Assembly (NCBI GenBank): GCA_000708835.1
Contig: DF237457.1
Location: 1 to 64,000, forward strand
DNA: 64,000 nucleotides
Direction of reading: 5' to 3'
From: Klebsormidium nitens
Lineage: Eukaryota > Streptophyta > Klebsormidiophyceae > Klebsormidiales > Klebsormidiaceae
Position 1 is the first letter of the stretch. Every line of letters begins with the position of its first letter. Below, one piece after another: positions 1 to 13,100 of this stretch. The position numbers and the translations under genes are program-made. The notes beneath the pieces were generated by a model. That model was not told where the DNA came from. It saw only the letters and a list, made by a program, of their open reading frames with translations, and made no database searches.

Positions 1-942
1 TGGTTACACAACCGGTAAAATAGCCGGGTATGTACCCTTAGAATGTTGTGGAAACGTCCTAGGATTGAATCCGGCAATTATAGGGATTCAGCGAATGCAA
101 CTGGCTAATGGACGTCCAATGGAATGCGTCCGTTTGTCATCCTGTTCTGGCATGTTCGCTAGTTAAGGTACGGTTATTCTAATCATGAACAAGTCTGCTT
201 AACCTAGTACTTGCACGATTGCGCCACGTGTTGCACGCTTACAGGCTAGTCGAGGCGATCTGGCACCGAGGGCATATGGCATGACAACATGTATATAAAG
301 AAAATAACAAAACTGTTGAGAATCTTTATATATAAGCGGCCGCGCGCGGGGCCGGGCCTTGGGCCCAACCGCAGCCGCCCTGGCCGATATCCGAAAAGGT
401 GGCCGGCCGGCGCGGGCATGCCTAAACGTTCGGTTTAAATCGAGGCCGGCCCCAGAACTGCGCTGAGCAACCAGGATACACAGACCACAACTGAACTCAT
501 TAAAATTGAGTTGCTGCGCATGGATTGGTCCGACTGGCGCGCCGCACCCGGAAAATGAGGAGCTGTACAATATGATGGTGATGGTCCAATGCAGATTCCA
601 GCTGTTGCCTGCTTAGAACAAGCTACGGCGGCCAATATTTGGTACAAGTTTGGAATCACAGCTTCCGTTCACAGAAGGTCAAATGGTCGAAGTTGATGAT
701 TCGATCACAGTTCCAACGGGTCCACCGCACTGATCAAGTTGCGCACACCTAAGAGCAAACTTCATTGCTCCTGTTCCTTGAATATCAGACATGACTACTC
801 TCAACGGTTACAGATCTGCTTCATTGCGGATGAACGCTCAGGAAAGCTCGTTATTAGTTGAGAGATCATGGGTCACATAACTCGTCCTACCCTTGATTTC
901 TTTGCCCCTTTGCAGAGCGACACAGAACAGCAACACTGCCCA
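1..942. other. Spacer without a supported gene
   Basis: I see no recognisable gene here. Around 327-380 there is a TATA-like run followed by a very GC-rich patch with several NotI/FseI-like palindromes. The open frames present have no family resemblance and no splice context. The last exon or 3' UTR of the minus-strand dehydrogenase gene may extend below 943, because a good donor at 986-987 ends its last certain exon. Confidence 0.5.
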
Positions 943-3589
943 TCAGTATACCTGCGTCCTCTCTTCGTGCAACTCAGGAGCGCTCACCTTCTCGCTTAAT
1001 TGCACTCGAACTCCGTTTTCTGCATATTCTGCTCCAGGCTGTTGCACTCGCTTCCCCTCTTTATCAAAGAATCTTCCACCTTGCACTATCTGCGGCAGAC
1101 CCGTTACGATTTTGCTAACAGCCCCGAATGGAGTGAGATAATTAACACTTGCGTCGCGCAAGCTGAGCTCTTTTATCTTGGGCACCAACCCAGCCGCAAC
1201 CGTTTCAGGTTCTTCGGCCAAAGCGTTGAAGAAGCGCCGAGCAGACGGAGTGGAGTCTTTGAGAAGAAGGTCGGTTAGGACCATACCGGGAGAGCAATTA
1301 TGGACGCCAATGCCCAGAAGACCTGCACATGAATGTGGTCAAACGAAACAGATGCTCGGCTGAATTCGATGTGTATAGCAAAGTCAGAAGTCAGTAGCGG
1401 ACTGGGGTCAACAAACGCATTTGACCGCAGCAAAGTCCGAGATCAACTTCTTTCCGACATGGGTCGGGCCGGTGCTTTTGGATATCCAAGCCGGCCATGA
1501 AAGTATCCAATCAACGACACTCGAAAGTTCACCAGGTGTTGACAGATTGATTTTGATTGCTGTTTCCAAGAATTGTACAAGAACTCGCTTCAAAAGTTGG
1601 TTGCCTGATCCTACTCGAATCAGGATGATATCATCGACGAACATACGCTCTAATAAGTGTACTTACTGACCGCTGACAATTGCTAACTGTAATTATCGCT
1701 GAAGTGTAACGATCGCTGAACTTGGAACATCATCCTGAGAGCCCAGGCAACTGTTGCTCGGGCCGATGTCTGCGGCTCAAAGCACTTGCTTCATCCAAGC
1801 AAAAGCTTGAAACAATCAGAAGTTATCGAGCCAGTCGTCCTCACCAGCTTCCTTCAGTTCGTCCAAAAGCGCCCTCGTGAGCCACATCAAGCTGGACTTG
1901 GTCGCCTTGTGCGTGGTGGCGCTCTTTGTGTTTTTCACCCCAAAGTCTGTGAAGCCGAAGTTGAGGATATGATATTGTGGGGGGCCCTCTCGGGCTCCCG
2001 GTTGTTCCCGCATCAGCTGAACGGCCGCGCGGCTGCCGAAGAGAGACCCCAACACATTGCAGGACACCGCGGACTGGATCTCGTCTATGGGCACGTCTGC
2101 AAGGAGGCGCTTGCTGGTCACCTGCAGATCTGGAGCGGTGAAGCTTGGCATAGGAAACTGAAGAAGTGAAATCCGAGAGCAAGATCGGAAGCGCGTCTCG
2201 ACCACCTAAACTGCTCGCGCTTTTGACACTAAGCAATCCGAATTTTTTGATCAGACTGACAAGAAGCAGAGCCGAAGGAACAGAATCACCTATAATGGGC
2301 AAAGATTAGGAGAGTCCAAGTCCAAACGAAGGCAGAGGTAGTGAGGTTTTGAAGCCCCCGGCTGGTACTTGGATGGAAACTTCGCCAAGGAGAAAAATTT
2401 AAGGAAACCGCCTGATTACCAGATAGCGGGCGGAACCTCCCCACAATGAAGCAGAAATCTATTTCTAACTCAACTGTGCGGAAACCTTGCAGAGACCTTT
2501 TTGAAGATGCTGCGCTCTTGAACCAGCTTGTATCATTGCAAACAGTCTCCACCATCCCGACCAAATCAAAGTGACATTCCGTTGAATATCTCGATGCTCA
2601 CCTGGCCTGCGTTGTTCAACCAGATGTGCACCGTCCCTAGTTTTTCTTGGGCAAACACACTCAGCTTTTCCACATCCTCTGCCGCCCCTACATTGCACTT
2701 CAACCCGTGAACCCGCCCTCCGGAGGCATTCTCCAAGCCTCTAAGAGAGGCCACAGCTTTGTCCACACCCTCCTGGGTACGTGAGCATATGACCAGATTG
2801 TCCCCTTGCTTCAGAAACTCCTGAGCAAGGGCGAAACCCAGCCTGCAAAAGAAAGGGGCCTCGAACTGACCAACAACTTCCAAGTTCAAAATTAACGTAC
2901 ACATACCTTGGTCCCTCAAGAACTCCGCTTTTTCAACACATTGGCAAGGCCGGTGCAATACAGAATGTTTGAGCGAGTATTCCTCTATCTACCACTTGAA
3001 ATCATGGTCATAAGACCTGGGTAAATTACCATGAAGCTCGACCACACTCACCCTTTTGACGCACCAGTCACGACGACGCCGCTTGGAGTTGCAGAGGAAA
3101 GCGATGCTCTGAAGCAAGTTCTGCTCTGTACAAAAAAGGTAGTCATTGCTCGTGAGGGACAAACTCATGCAGGCTGGAAAGTTCATTAGCAGGGATTCCA
3201 ATAGTGGCGCTGTGTACCGGGGCATGGTCGTGACGTTAGATGCATTCAAACATCTGGTGGCAGAAAGTCCGTTGTTGGCACAGCAATCAATATACTGCTG
3301 GACTACATACCTGTAGACGAGTTGGACCCGCATTGTGTCTTTGACTAGCGCCCTGCCAAATTCCAGTATGCCCGGGCAGGAGGATTTGATGGTCTTGCTT
3401 AAGGCCACCCCAGCTGAACCCCCAAAGACTTTTCCGGAGCATAGATCCAGGTCTTCTAAGGTGAACACCCTTCCAAAAGTTGGCTTCATTCCGGATGTTT
3501 GACGCAACAGGATGACTGGTGCTGATTGGCCTTCCGCATACTTTTACAAGTGTAACTTCCTTCAGATGGGGACTGACTGCAGCTGCCAT
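943..3589 (-). CDS. Short-chain dehydrogenase, chlorophyll(ide) b reductase family (NYC1/NOL-like)
   Basis: Exons on the minus strand are 3311-3589, 3052-3125, 2602-2842, 1845-2121 and 988-1322, all in phase. The nucleotide-binding motif TGASKGLG is split across exons 2 and 3, and LNNAGQ ends exon 3. The last certain exon carries SPGMVLTDLLL and VNYLTP, which resemble the C-terminal half of NYC1, the plastid enzyme that reduces chlorophyll b to 7-hydroxymethyl chlorophyll a. Exon 1 (93 residues from MAAAVSPHL) looks like a transit peptide without a membrane span. The position of the SDR catalytic tyrosine reads His (codon 1909-1911, in HKATK instead of YxxxK), and the usual serine region is also altered, so activity is doubtful. 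The 3' end is uncertain: reading through the donor at 986-987 gives a stop at 943, while splicing would add a short last exon further down. Family assignment is firm; NYC1 versus NOL and function are not. Confidence 0.8.
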
Positions 3590-4761
3590 GACGCTATGTC
3601 AACAACGCTTCGATCCTCTTTTTTAATGAAAAACGTTATCTCGCTTATTGCAGGCAGCTTCCACCAGACAGAACACCTAGAAAAGAGAATCTACAGACAG
3701 GCAGCTCCCTCACTCCCTGGAAGAAGTCAATGGCGAGATACTGCTAGTTTGCTTTAAGTTTGCGGCACAAATACAGCCTTCATCAGACATCTGATTCTGC
3801 ATTTCCTCGCCCTTTGTCCAGAGTTGTTTTAGGGTGTCGTTCCACGGGCGGTGGTGGAAGTCAGGAGAATAAATAAAATATGTGGCTCTGAAGAGGCCGG
3901 AATTTGCCTGGAAGTTCAATATTATACCAATTTCCGGCCGCTCGTGGAACAGCTCGCCGGTGGAAGTGGCATTCAAAAAATACGCACTTACTGCAGAATC
4001 CGACATGGCATCCTCTCATTCGCTGATTGAGTGCCACGTCCCGGCACAGAAAAATATTTTCGTTCGACCCTACAAATACTCGGGTCGAGTTTTAATAAAA
4101 GTTGTGCCGCCGACGTGGCATTTATTTGCCCGGAAGTCCGCCCGTTGACCGACGGCAGAAACAATTTGGGCCAATCAGGGAATTTATATTTCTACTTCCA
4201 CCGCTCGTGGAACGACACCCTTAGTTCAACTTCAAGCAAAGACGTCGTCGTCAGTGCATTCAACGACAAATCTGACACAACAAAATTCTTTGCAGACACC
4301 CCATGTAAATACTCTCAAATTCAAGCTTGTCTTGACAAAGGCCGTCCGTCGTTCTTCAAAACCAGGCCATCGACGGTTTTGTATGAATCTTCTTGGCGCC
4401 ACAAATCAAAGCCTGGATCACTTCCTGATCCTTGAAAACATCTGATCAAGTCTGGGCTTTTGACTGTTGACAAGGGCTTTGAAGTCTCTGCGGCAGAGCA
4501 AAGGTCTGAGAGGGGAGAGCAGGGTGCGCTGGTGAAGTTGGAGGCTGCCGCTGTGCGAGAGTCAATCATTTTTGTTGGTGTCTGGCTCTCTGATTGGCAT
4601 TGCTCAAAGGGGACCTGGACATCAAACGGCCCTGTCTAGAGTCGAACATGAAGCACGGCGAAGCGCTTTGGTTTCAATTCACTTCCCAAAAGCTACTTCG
4701 AAGATAGGGCAAGGCTGACTTTGCTAGATCGAGATCGGAAGCCGGCAGGGGTTCACCAGCC
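3590..4761. other. Divergent intergenic region holding a MITE
   Basis: This lies between the start codons of the minus-strand dehydrogenase and the plus-strand coiled-coil gene, so it must hold both promoters. Its middle third is the foldback element described at 3832-4220. I see no other gene. Open frames inside the element read across its inverted repeats and are not coding. Confidence 0.6.
3832..4220. mobile_element. PIF/Harbinger-like MITE with TTA target duplications
   Basis: The segment starts with gggtgtcgttccac and ends with the exact reverse complement gtggaacgacaccc. It is flanked on both sides by TTA (3829-3831 and 4221-4223), the target-site duplication typical of PIF/Harbinger elements. 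The terminal repeats extend imperfectly inward for about 25-30 bases. Inside is a second, nested inverted repeat: gtgccacgtcccggcac near 4031 pairs with gtgccgccgacgtggcat near 4103. A partial copy of the terminal motif, ctcgtggaac, lies near 3942. At 389 bp and with no open frame it can only be non-autonomous. The superfamily is inferred from the TSD and terminal bases; no transposase is present in the window. Confidence 0.75.
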
Positions 4762-7700
4762 ATGACCATGTCTGCACTTTCAAATGGAAGTCACACATCA
4801 AGGGGGTCTTCACTGTCCTACGGAAGCTTAGGATCGGTGGGAAGGTGGAAGCTTGATGAGCAGAAGCGCAGACTACGTGAGGCAAAAAGACGAGCAAGCG
4901 GGTGTGTGCAAGAGATAAAGGTTTTGAAGGAGGAATGCTCTGGTCTGAGTGCCAAAATCAACGACGATGAAATAAAACAGCAAGGTTTGCAGGAGCAGAA
5001 GGAGCAACTGCAAACCAGCCCAGCAGGTTAGGGACCGTGTCTCTGTATTCCTGATACCATTTGTGTGGATTCTGAAGCTTGGTTCAAGCAAGTTCCTATC
5101 TGTGCAGGTTGGCTGTTTAAAATGATCAGAATCTTTTGCAAAGGCACAATTGGCAAAATGATGCCAAACTTGTTATTGGTGGGCTAGTAGTTTTGCTAGC
5201 AAGCTAGGGGCATATGGTCTGGACTCTGTTCCCAGACCTGAGTGCCAATGCAAGGCTCCTTAAATGATTCAAAATGAAAGTTCCATAAAGGCGTCAGCTT
5301 TGTAGTCATAAATAGCTCTTCTCCAATATATCTGTTGATAGAAGCGGACTTGCTCCTTCCAGTCCTTCCAACGATTGTACGAACAATCTGATTGTGCAGG
5401 TGGTTCACAACTAGCGGAGATTGAAGAAAAGCTTCGTGAAATCCGAAAGCAGATCAAAGCAGACAAAATGGAGTTGGACAAGGCAACCAAGCTGCTTGAC
5501 GAGCGTCTTGAAGATCAGCGGCTTTTGTATGAGCAGCTCTTGACAGATGAGAAGGCTATCCAGAAGGCAGAGAACGAGGAGACCTCATCGACAGATGCTG
5601 CCCTGCAAAGAGAGCTGAAGCATCTGTCAGAGGAGATGCTGCGGTTGCAGGTGAGGCCCTTTGACTTAGAAGGAACAGTAGCTTCCGCTGAGGATCGTGC
5701 CTTGTATCTGGAAGACTAACATGCACACCTTTTGGTAATATTGAGAGCAGTTACCTCTTGTCGCTCAACCTGGTGAAGTCCGTTAGGTTTATCAGTAGAC
5801 AATTTGTTCAGTTGGTCATAGTTGACAGTAACAGCTGGCTGTCCACAACATCAAGAGTTGCAGATCAATAGACAAGCTGTCCAGGTAGTCTTTGCTGACA
5901 GCTGTCTGTCTTCAACATTGAGAATTGCAGAAAGTGAAAGTTATTCTGGTCTTTATTGCAATTATTCAAGTCATTGACTCCAGGGATCAACATCTACATG
6001 TTTCTGATACAGGGGCTTTGTCAAGAGATGCAAGAGTTGCAGACCCAGTGCAGCACTGTCAAAGAGCAGGAGGAAGAATCGGCCCTGGTCTTACGTCCGC
6101 AAGACGAGAATGTTGTCAGCGGTCTCTCCTCAAAACGCGAGCTACATGGGTCGTCAGGGAAGAATGCTGTTATTCGCCAAGAAAGGGACCAGCTTGAGAG
6201 GGAACTTGCAGCAGCAAAGGCAGTGGCCGACTCAATTCGCAGGGTAAGTGTTTGTTGCAATCAGGCCCGAAGCTTGCCAAGGAAAACATCTGGCGAAATT
6301 ATACATGGAGAATATCAGAAGCGGCTCGACTCCCTTTCCAAATCCGCATGTTGTATGTATGTAACCTAGCATCGGAAGATTCTCAGTCAAGTATGTGAGG
6401 ACAATTTTGAGGTTCTGTATAGACAGGGGCATGAGCAGAAAGGCCTTGCTGATATACCTGTGGCATACGAATCTGTTTCACCTTTCCCTGATCATGCTTC
6501 TGGTCAGGATGACCAGTCAAGGACAGCAGATTCTTGGGCTACACTCCAATGTTGCCAAAACGGCTAGTTTCTGGTGATGATGTTCAACCACAGTGTTTGC
6601 TAATCCTAGCACCTGGGAGGTGACGTCTTGTAAACAAAAGGTGGTCAGGAAGCAGGACATAAGGAACTTAAGACTTGAAGCTTTTCTGCTCTATGCAGGA
6701 GGCTGAAGAGAAGGCTGCCAGCCGCCAACAGCAGCTGACCGCGTTGACTGAGGAGTTGGAACATTTGAAAGCCGCGAACGCCGAGCTGAGCCAGGAGGTG
6801 CCGCTGCTGTCGGCACAAAACCAGCAGTTGAAAGACGAGCAGGAAGCGCAGGCGCGCAGGACGGAGGAGCTCCAGATGACCATCGACTACATGCAAGAGT
6901 GGCAGGCGGTTTTGAAGCAGAAGGTGGCGCGTAGCACGGGCAAGAGCTTTGGGGGAGTAAACGACCAAGGCTCAGCAGAACGGGGGGGTGCAAGTGCTGA
7001 GAGGAATCGGGGAGGTTTGGCCAAGCGGCTAGACTTCGAGGACGGGATGCTGAGCCCCGACTCTGTGGCCCAGAACCGAACACCGGACTCAGAGATGCGC
7101 GGGAGAGACGCGTGCGCACGGATCTTTGTTCAGGGCCTGGAGCGCGCCATGGTGGGGACGCCGCTGACTGTGCCCGTCCAGGAGGAAGAAGGGGACCTGC
7201 TACAGCTTGTGCGCGACGTGGAGAGGGACATGGGGGGAGAGCGCATCCGCGAGCTCGAGTCCCTTGTCTCGAAACTGACGTCAGAGGCGGAGGAGCTCCG
7301 CAAGGGGTCCCTGGAGGACGCACTGGCAGCTGGAGAGCAAGGGGAAGAGGAGCCGTTTGAGAAGGAGGCGAACCTGGTTCAGCAATTGGCGGAAGAGCAG
7401 GCGAAGAGAGAGGCGGCTGAGAGGCGAAGTGAGGAGCTGGCTAGGCAGTTGATGGATCAGGCGCTCTTCGGGAATGCACAAGATACCAATGGTATCTTAG
7501 AAGACGCTGGAAGGAGGCAAGGAGTTGCAGTCCAAGGTAGCGAGGAGTCTGACGTTCCTGGCGGACTTCTTTCAGGTGATCATTTGCTGGTTTTCGACTT
7601 GAGGTTTTCGTTCCGATTCCTTTCCTTTCAATCGAACGGCAGGTCCTGAAGCGATTACTGCTTACTCAGGTCCAAGTGGCGCCCATGATACCTCGAATAA

Positions 7701-8294
7701 TCAGGCGGAAGAGAAGATTGTTCAACCTAAGCAGAAGCTGCAGATTGGATGGCTGCTTAATGTATGCCCCTTCCAGACGTGTCGTCGTGAAGGCGCAAGG
7801 GTGCCTTGAAATGAATCTCTCTTTTACCTCTGCACTTTGATGCTAGCTGAGTTCCAGGCCCTTGAATAACCCATCGTTTGACAGCCCCTGCTTATTAGCC
7901 GGTTGGGTACCCGGCACGAGAAGGGCTCTAATAAAAGTCCTTGGCTGTTGCTAAACATTTACCACGCACTTCTGCAGATGCCTCTCATTCAGTCAACCTG
8001 GATGAGATGGTGGCGAACCTTTCCCAAAAGCTGTCACAGACGGAGGCTGCAAGAGAAGAAGCGGAGGAGACGGTGTTTGAGCTGGTCAAGGATCTAGCCA
8101 CTTTGCGTGGCCAATATGAAGCCTCCCGACGTGACAAGCGGATCGCCTCCAGTTTGCAACGCGAATACGAAGCTTTAACCCGGCGTCTAACCTGGCGAAG
8201 TGTATTGGTGGCCGCGCAAGTTGCTCTGTTCCTGTACTTCGCTTTTGCAGTAGCTGGGGAGCTAGGATTATGTGGGTTTTTAAGCCCCACATAG
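4762..8294 (+). CDS. Coiled-coil protein with C-terminal membrane anchor (possible nuclear-envelope/KASH type)
   Basis: Exons in phase are 4762-5026, 5400-5650, 6013-6243, 6699-7575 and 7978-8294, giving about 646 residues. Residues from about 30 to 600 are rich in Glu, Lys, Gln, Arg and Leu in heptad-like runs, interrupted by a Gly/Ser/Arg-rich linker around 330-430. A single hydrophobic segment, VLVAAQVALFLYFAFAV, lies near the end and leaves a tail of about a dozen residues ending LSPT. This layout (long coiled coil, one terminal span, very short tail ending in PT) is that of tail-anchored proteins such as plant WIT/WIP and KASH proteins, or of golgins. Plant KASH tails usually end VPT or PPS, so SPT is only near consensus. 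One more exon between 7576 and 7977 cannot be excluded. The start is the first ATG of the frame and the product begins MTMSALSNGS. Confidence 0.7.
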
Positions 8295-10135
8295 CTATCG
8301 AGATTGCAAGGTCAGGGAAGAGCTGATATTGGCGCCCTCTCTCTTACAATCTCAAACGGGATCAGAAATCAGTATTCAGGTGGAACAAGCGAGACATTGT
8401 TGGAGCGAGTAGAAAGACTCGATATTTGGTAGGCAATCCCATCCGTTGTATAATTTGCAAGAGCATACTCGGAGTATTCAAGTCACCTATTTTCAGCGAA
8501 CCATTACAAGGTCCACTAGTTCATCTGTCGAAGGGTTTCATTGCGTTGGTGGCTAAGCACAATGGTCATGTCTTTATGATCTTGGGAGATGTACATATAC
8601 TACACTTCTATGTTCGAAGGCTCGATTTGTAGAATCGTTGCAGGCCACAAGGTGTACCAGTAAACTTAAGTGTTCCTTCTCGCGATCAGAGTCATTTGAT
8701 ATCACAAATGTATGCTGACCGTGCCGCGTCCAACCGCTTTGTATGAATGAACATGGGATGGCTGAGTCAATCTAGTAGACACTGATCCTGCCATGATCGG
8801 ACGCAGGCAGCTTATATACTCCGTCAGTGGAATCCGCATCATTAATTGAAGATCTAAATCCAGAATATTCAACGTGTGCCCAACATGTTTCGACTACGTA
8901 CGTAGGTACGCCCGCTGCAAGCATGCGGCGGCATGCCATATTGAGCAGCTCGCGCTTGACCGTCCGATCGAATCACGGATCGACGGTCTGCTCCGACCGT
9001 CCCGTCAATAGCCGCGGCCGCCTGACGCTATCATCGCGCCCGGCCGCGGGGTGCCAGGGCGGCTACCAGAGGGGTTTGAGCAGGGTTTAGGCGGGTTTGA
9101 TTCAAATTCAAAAGGTGACGCAGCTAGGTATTACCGGCGCGCCGCGCAGTTTACAGCCTCCGGTGCAGGGTTTCAGGATCATGCAGGGGTTTCAACTTTC
9201 TGCCTCCTAGGTAAATCACGGCCCATGCACACCAAGGGCCAAGGGCCAGGCGCACCTGAACTTGGACTTGAAGATCCCTGAGGCTGTAGGCAAGAGGTGT
9301 AGTGCTCAGGCTTTTCTGAAGCGCTCGTTGCAGGTGCTATTATGGTTTTCTGCTGGCACTCTCGAGTCTGATTCCGCTGCTTCAGCATGAAGACGTTGAG
9401 GTTCTAGATTGACGCGGATCGGCCCAGCTTGATCAAACTGAGATGCTGGGCATTTGGAGCAACTGTCTCTACTAATTCAAGGTAGGCACAAAAGCGTTTG
9501 TCCTCAACGGGGCTTTTGCAAGTTGAAGAGCGCACCAATATGGTTGACGATCTGCTGCAGGCAGAGGAATTTTTGAATCACTGGTGCCTTTTTAGGGCTC
9601 ATTAAGATTCGGATCCTTGTGTAAGCAAAAGTTGCACCAAGAAGCTGGCCAGGCTCTTCCCTTTCCCTCTGACCCACTGATAAGGAGGAAGGCTGTAGAA
9701 AGGGTTTGCCACTGAAAGGTCATGAAGTGACCCCCTGATGAGTCAGATGGGAGCTCTGCCTTTCCTCCGCTACATGATCAAGATAAGTTAGTGCTGCTGC
9801 AATTGTAGAGATTTGCTGGGACTTGACTCGATGACACTTCAGTGTCGTCCCTCACACCATTTAATAGGGCGATGCTGAGCTCCCACAGGAACAGGGTCTT
9901 ACTTTGAGACAAGGAAACCAGCACTTTAGCTGTTGAAGAGTGCCCGTGCTGTTGCAGCTCATGTAGCAGTTTCTTATGATAATGAAGAAGACGTGCATCT
10001 TATAACATTTACACGCATCTAAGCTTCAAATCTTTCTTGACAGTATTCCTGTCTCAGTGTTGTCGCATGAGCTGAACTGATTGCCAAGCGCTACCTTTCC
10101 ACTGCAGACCCAGCACTTAGCCCGGTGCCATCACA
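8295..10135. other. Long spacer and 5' region of the helicase gene
   Basis: No gene is supported in these 1.8 kb. A GC-rich, palindrome-rich block lies at about 8900-9060, with runs of short inverted repeats around gatcg and gcggccgc. A splice acceptor-like tract ends at 10107, just upstream of the helicase ATG. Because an in-frame TAG separates it from that ATG, it suggests a 5' UTR intron rather than an extra coding exon. Confidence 0.5.
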
Positions 10136-13100
10136 ATGATTCCAGGGGGAGGGGCCATGCCAGGCCAGGCTGGCTTTGGCCCTGAACTGAGCGAGGCGCA
10201 AAAGATGGCGGCTTTTGCTCCCCTAGACAAGCCTTTGCTCATTGTTGCTGCAGCGGTTAGTACCGTAGCAATAGCGGTTGCTTCATGCTTGGTCGTGGCT
10301 GTCAGGCAGGAGTGTTTTACGAGGCCCTTGCATGATGGGCATCCATCAAAAGTGATTGCATCCTTTCAAATACCAATCAAAGTGTGTTCTTACATGAATA
10401 ATCTTGCTTCCCTTGCATTTGCATACTCTGCACTTCAATGGCTAGAAAGCGTTCGCAGCTTTGGGCTTGCACAGTGTTGTCTCCGAAATTTTGGTTGCAG
10501 CTGAGAAGACCAGATCGCTTTGTAGTTTGTGCAGACTGACGGGACCGTTGGGGCACTTTGATGAAAGACTCACAGCAAGCAACTTCAAGGGAATGCCAAA
10601 TTGGTTATTAGCAATGTTTTCGAGACCAACACCTTCCAGCACAAACAATGTTCTTTTTGTTACATTTCCGATTTGACGCTGCAGGGCTCAGGCAAAACGT
10701 CTGTCCTGTGTCACAGGATCCTCCACATGATTGCCCAGGTGAGCAGCACCTCTACTTCGGACTGCAGATGGCATTGTTGACTGGCTCTCCCGCAGATACG
10801 ATTCACCAGGTGTATTTGATCACATGTTCGTTCTATTAAGGCTCCAGCATGCATTGGTCATATATATTTTGCAGAGGGAAGGTGACCAAACTTCAGCTTT
10901 CAGGAGATTGTAAGATGCAAATGTGGAACACGGTAAGCTCCTGTGACACCTTTTTCTTTCGTGGTACAGGGCATCGAACCAGGCAGCGTCTTGGCAGTAA
11001 CGGTAGGTCCACGGCAATCCTGCTCGGCAATATTGCCATGATATTGCACGAAATGACGGTCAGGAACCTGGATGGCAATGCTTGTCGAGGTTCTCGTCAA
11101 CGTGAGATGTGAAAGGGCCCCGCGGGTCCTTAGCCCCATTTACAATATTAACCTCGTCTTCTCCAGTTCACACGCCGTGCCGGGCAAGACCTTTTGCGCC
11201 GTATCCGTGCGCTCGCGCAACTGCCCGGCCTGGGCCCTGCGCATGCAACTGCGTGCGAGCGCGTGCGCGTGGGCACGTTTCACTCGTTCTGCCTCTCGGT
11301 CCTGCGCAAGCACCCCGAGAAGGCGGGCCTGGCACGCAACTTTGCCGTGTACACGCCCAAGATGCAGGTGAGGCGTGCTTCGCTCGCCTCACAGTCTTGC
11401 TTCATGCTCCAACATGCATGTGAGAAAGTGATTGGTCCCCTAGCAGCTTAGGAGTGGGACGAATTGTCCCTTTTAAACTCACAGCTTTGCGCATTGGCTT
11501 AGCGTGGTCCTTTCAGTGCGAAGCTTCTGCTTTCAGATGCATGACGTATGCACTGATATTTCGTTTACTCAAGGATCGAGTAGGTTGTTACGACAAGTGC
11601 TCTGGAAATTCCACTCGGATCCTTCTTCTACAGAGGGACCTTCTGCTGGGGCTGGTGCACGAGTACTACATTGGCATGGGCATGATCCAGCAACGGCGCC
11701 AGGGACGGCCCATCCCTCAGGTGCAAAGTCACACAATCTCTTGTTCGACGACAGGCAAAGGCTTGCGTAAGAGGCAAAAGCACCTAGCTTGGATGGTCGA
11801 AACTTCATCCGAACCGTTGTTTGATTGAACTCCTTCGACGCATCGTTTGTGGAAACTTCTGCTCGATATGGTCAGATTGCTGGTATCGACCTCACATTCG
11901 CTGCCCACTTTCAGCGCTCAACTCAAGCCAATTTTTAACTTCGTCAAATTGTTGAACGGGTTCGATCCGACCTCAAACACTCGTGCGATTACCGATCCGC
12001 AAGGAAACCGTAGCTTATCTTTGCTGACAGGAGCTGCACTCGAGCGCCGCGCTGGTGAGGTCTCTGCCGCCCGAGCAGCGAGCCCAGTTCCAAGCAGAAG
12101 CTGCCCGCCTACTGCGCAAGATTAGCCGACTGCAGGCTGACGCGGGTGGGTGTTTCGTCGTGTCTTTTGAAGCCTAGGATGCCGGCAAGAGAGCAGGAGT
12201 GGAAAGGAGAATCGAAATGAGAATATCCAGCCGTCTTGCATAAGGTCGACAAGCGCGGGTGGGTGGAACTCACGTCGACAAGGGGGCAAGAACCCTGGCC
12301 TAAAGCTGCCCCTGGGCAGATCTTTGGGTCGCGAAGAGTCTTTTCGGCGTTCCAACGGTCCTTCAAAACCTCAACTTCGAGTAGGTTGATAGATCCAAGG
12401 TTCTTCGGATAATCCTCATGATGCTTCCGTTGCATGCATTTTCTGACGACCGGAACCTTTGTTAGCCTGCATAAGCCTCCCCTGCAAGTTGTTCTTTGGT
12501 CCAATGCTCCATGTTTACCACTTCCCACACCTTTCGCAGGCGCGGGGTCGAGCCAGAGCATCCTGGGAGACGGTACCGACAACGAGATGTTCTCGTGGAT
12601 CTACGACCACTATAAGCAGCGGCTGCGCGAGGTCAACGGAGTCGACTTCAACGGGTTCATCAGGTGCGGGTGTCTTCTTGAGTCGCCATTTGAGCGACTG
12701 CGCTTGATTGGTTTGATTGTCTGTCTTCTCCTGAACGGCTTATGTACGTCGCCTCTTCCTTTTCGAAGATGGCGTCGTTGCTTGCCGACCGTTTTTCTGT
12801 TTGTCGTTGGTACACCTGGTCGACCCTCTTGGTGCTGGTGCAGATGAGTGTTGTGCGTACGATCAAGTGTTGATATGAAGGTATGTCTCCACAACGGGTT
12901 TCTGTGTTGATAATCATCGTCCTCTGCGTACCTCTTTGGATAGCCCCCCTCTGATTTGGTTACAACCCTCAAGGTCCAGTACAGCCAGACCGGTTTTTCT
13001 TCGCGGTCTCGTTTAAGTGGTGACCGTCGGAAGGGCTTTCGCGGGGTTCCCATCAGGAGATTCTCCTCAGTTTGCCGTCTTTCCACCTCCAATGGAGTTG

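Noticed and set aside
435-659. Minus-strand open frames near the left edge
   Set aside because: They overlap each other in several frames, cross a GC-rich patch, and show no domain or splice context.
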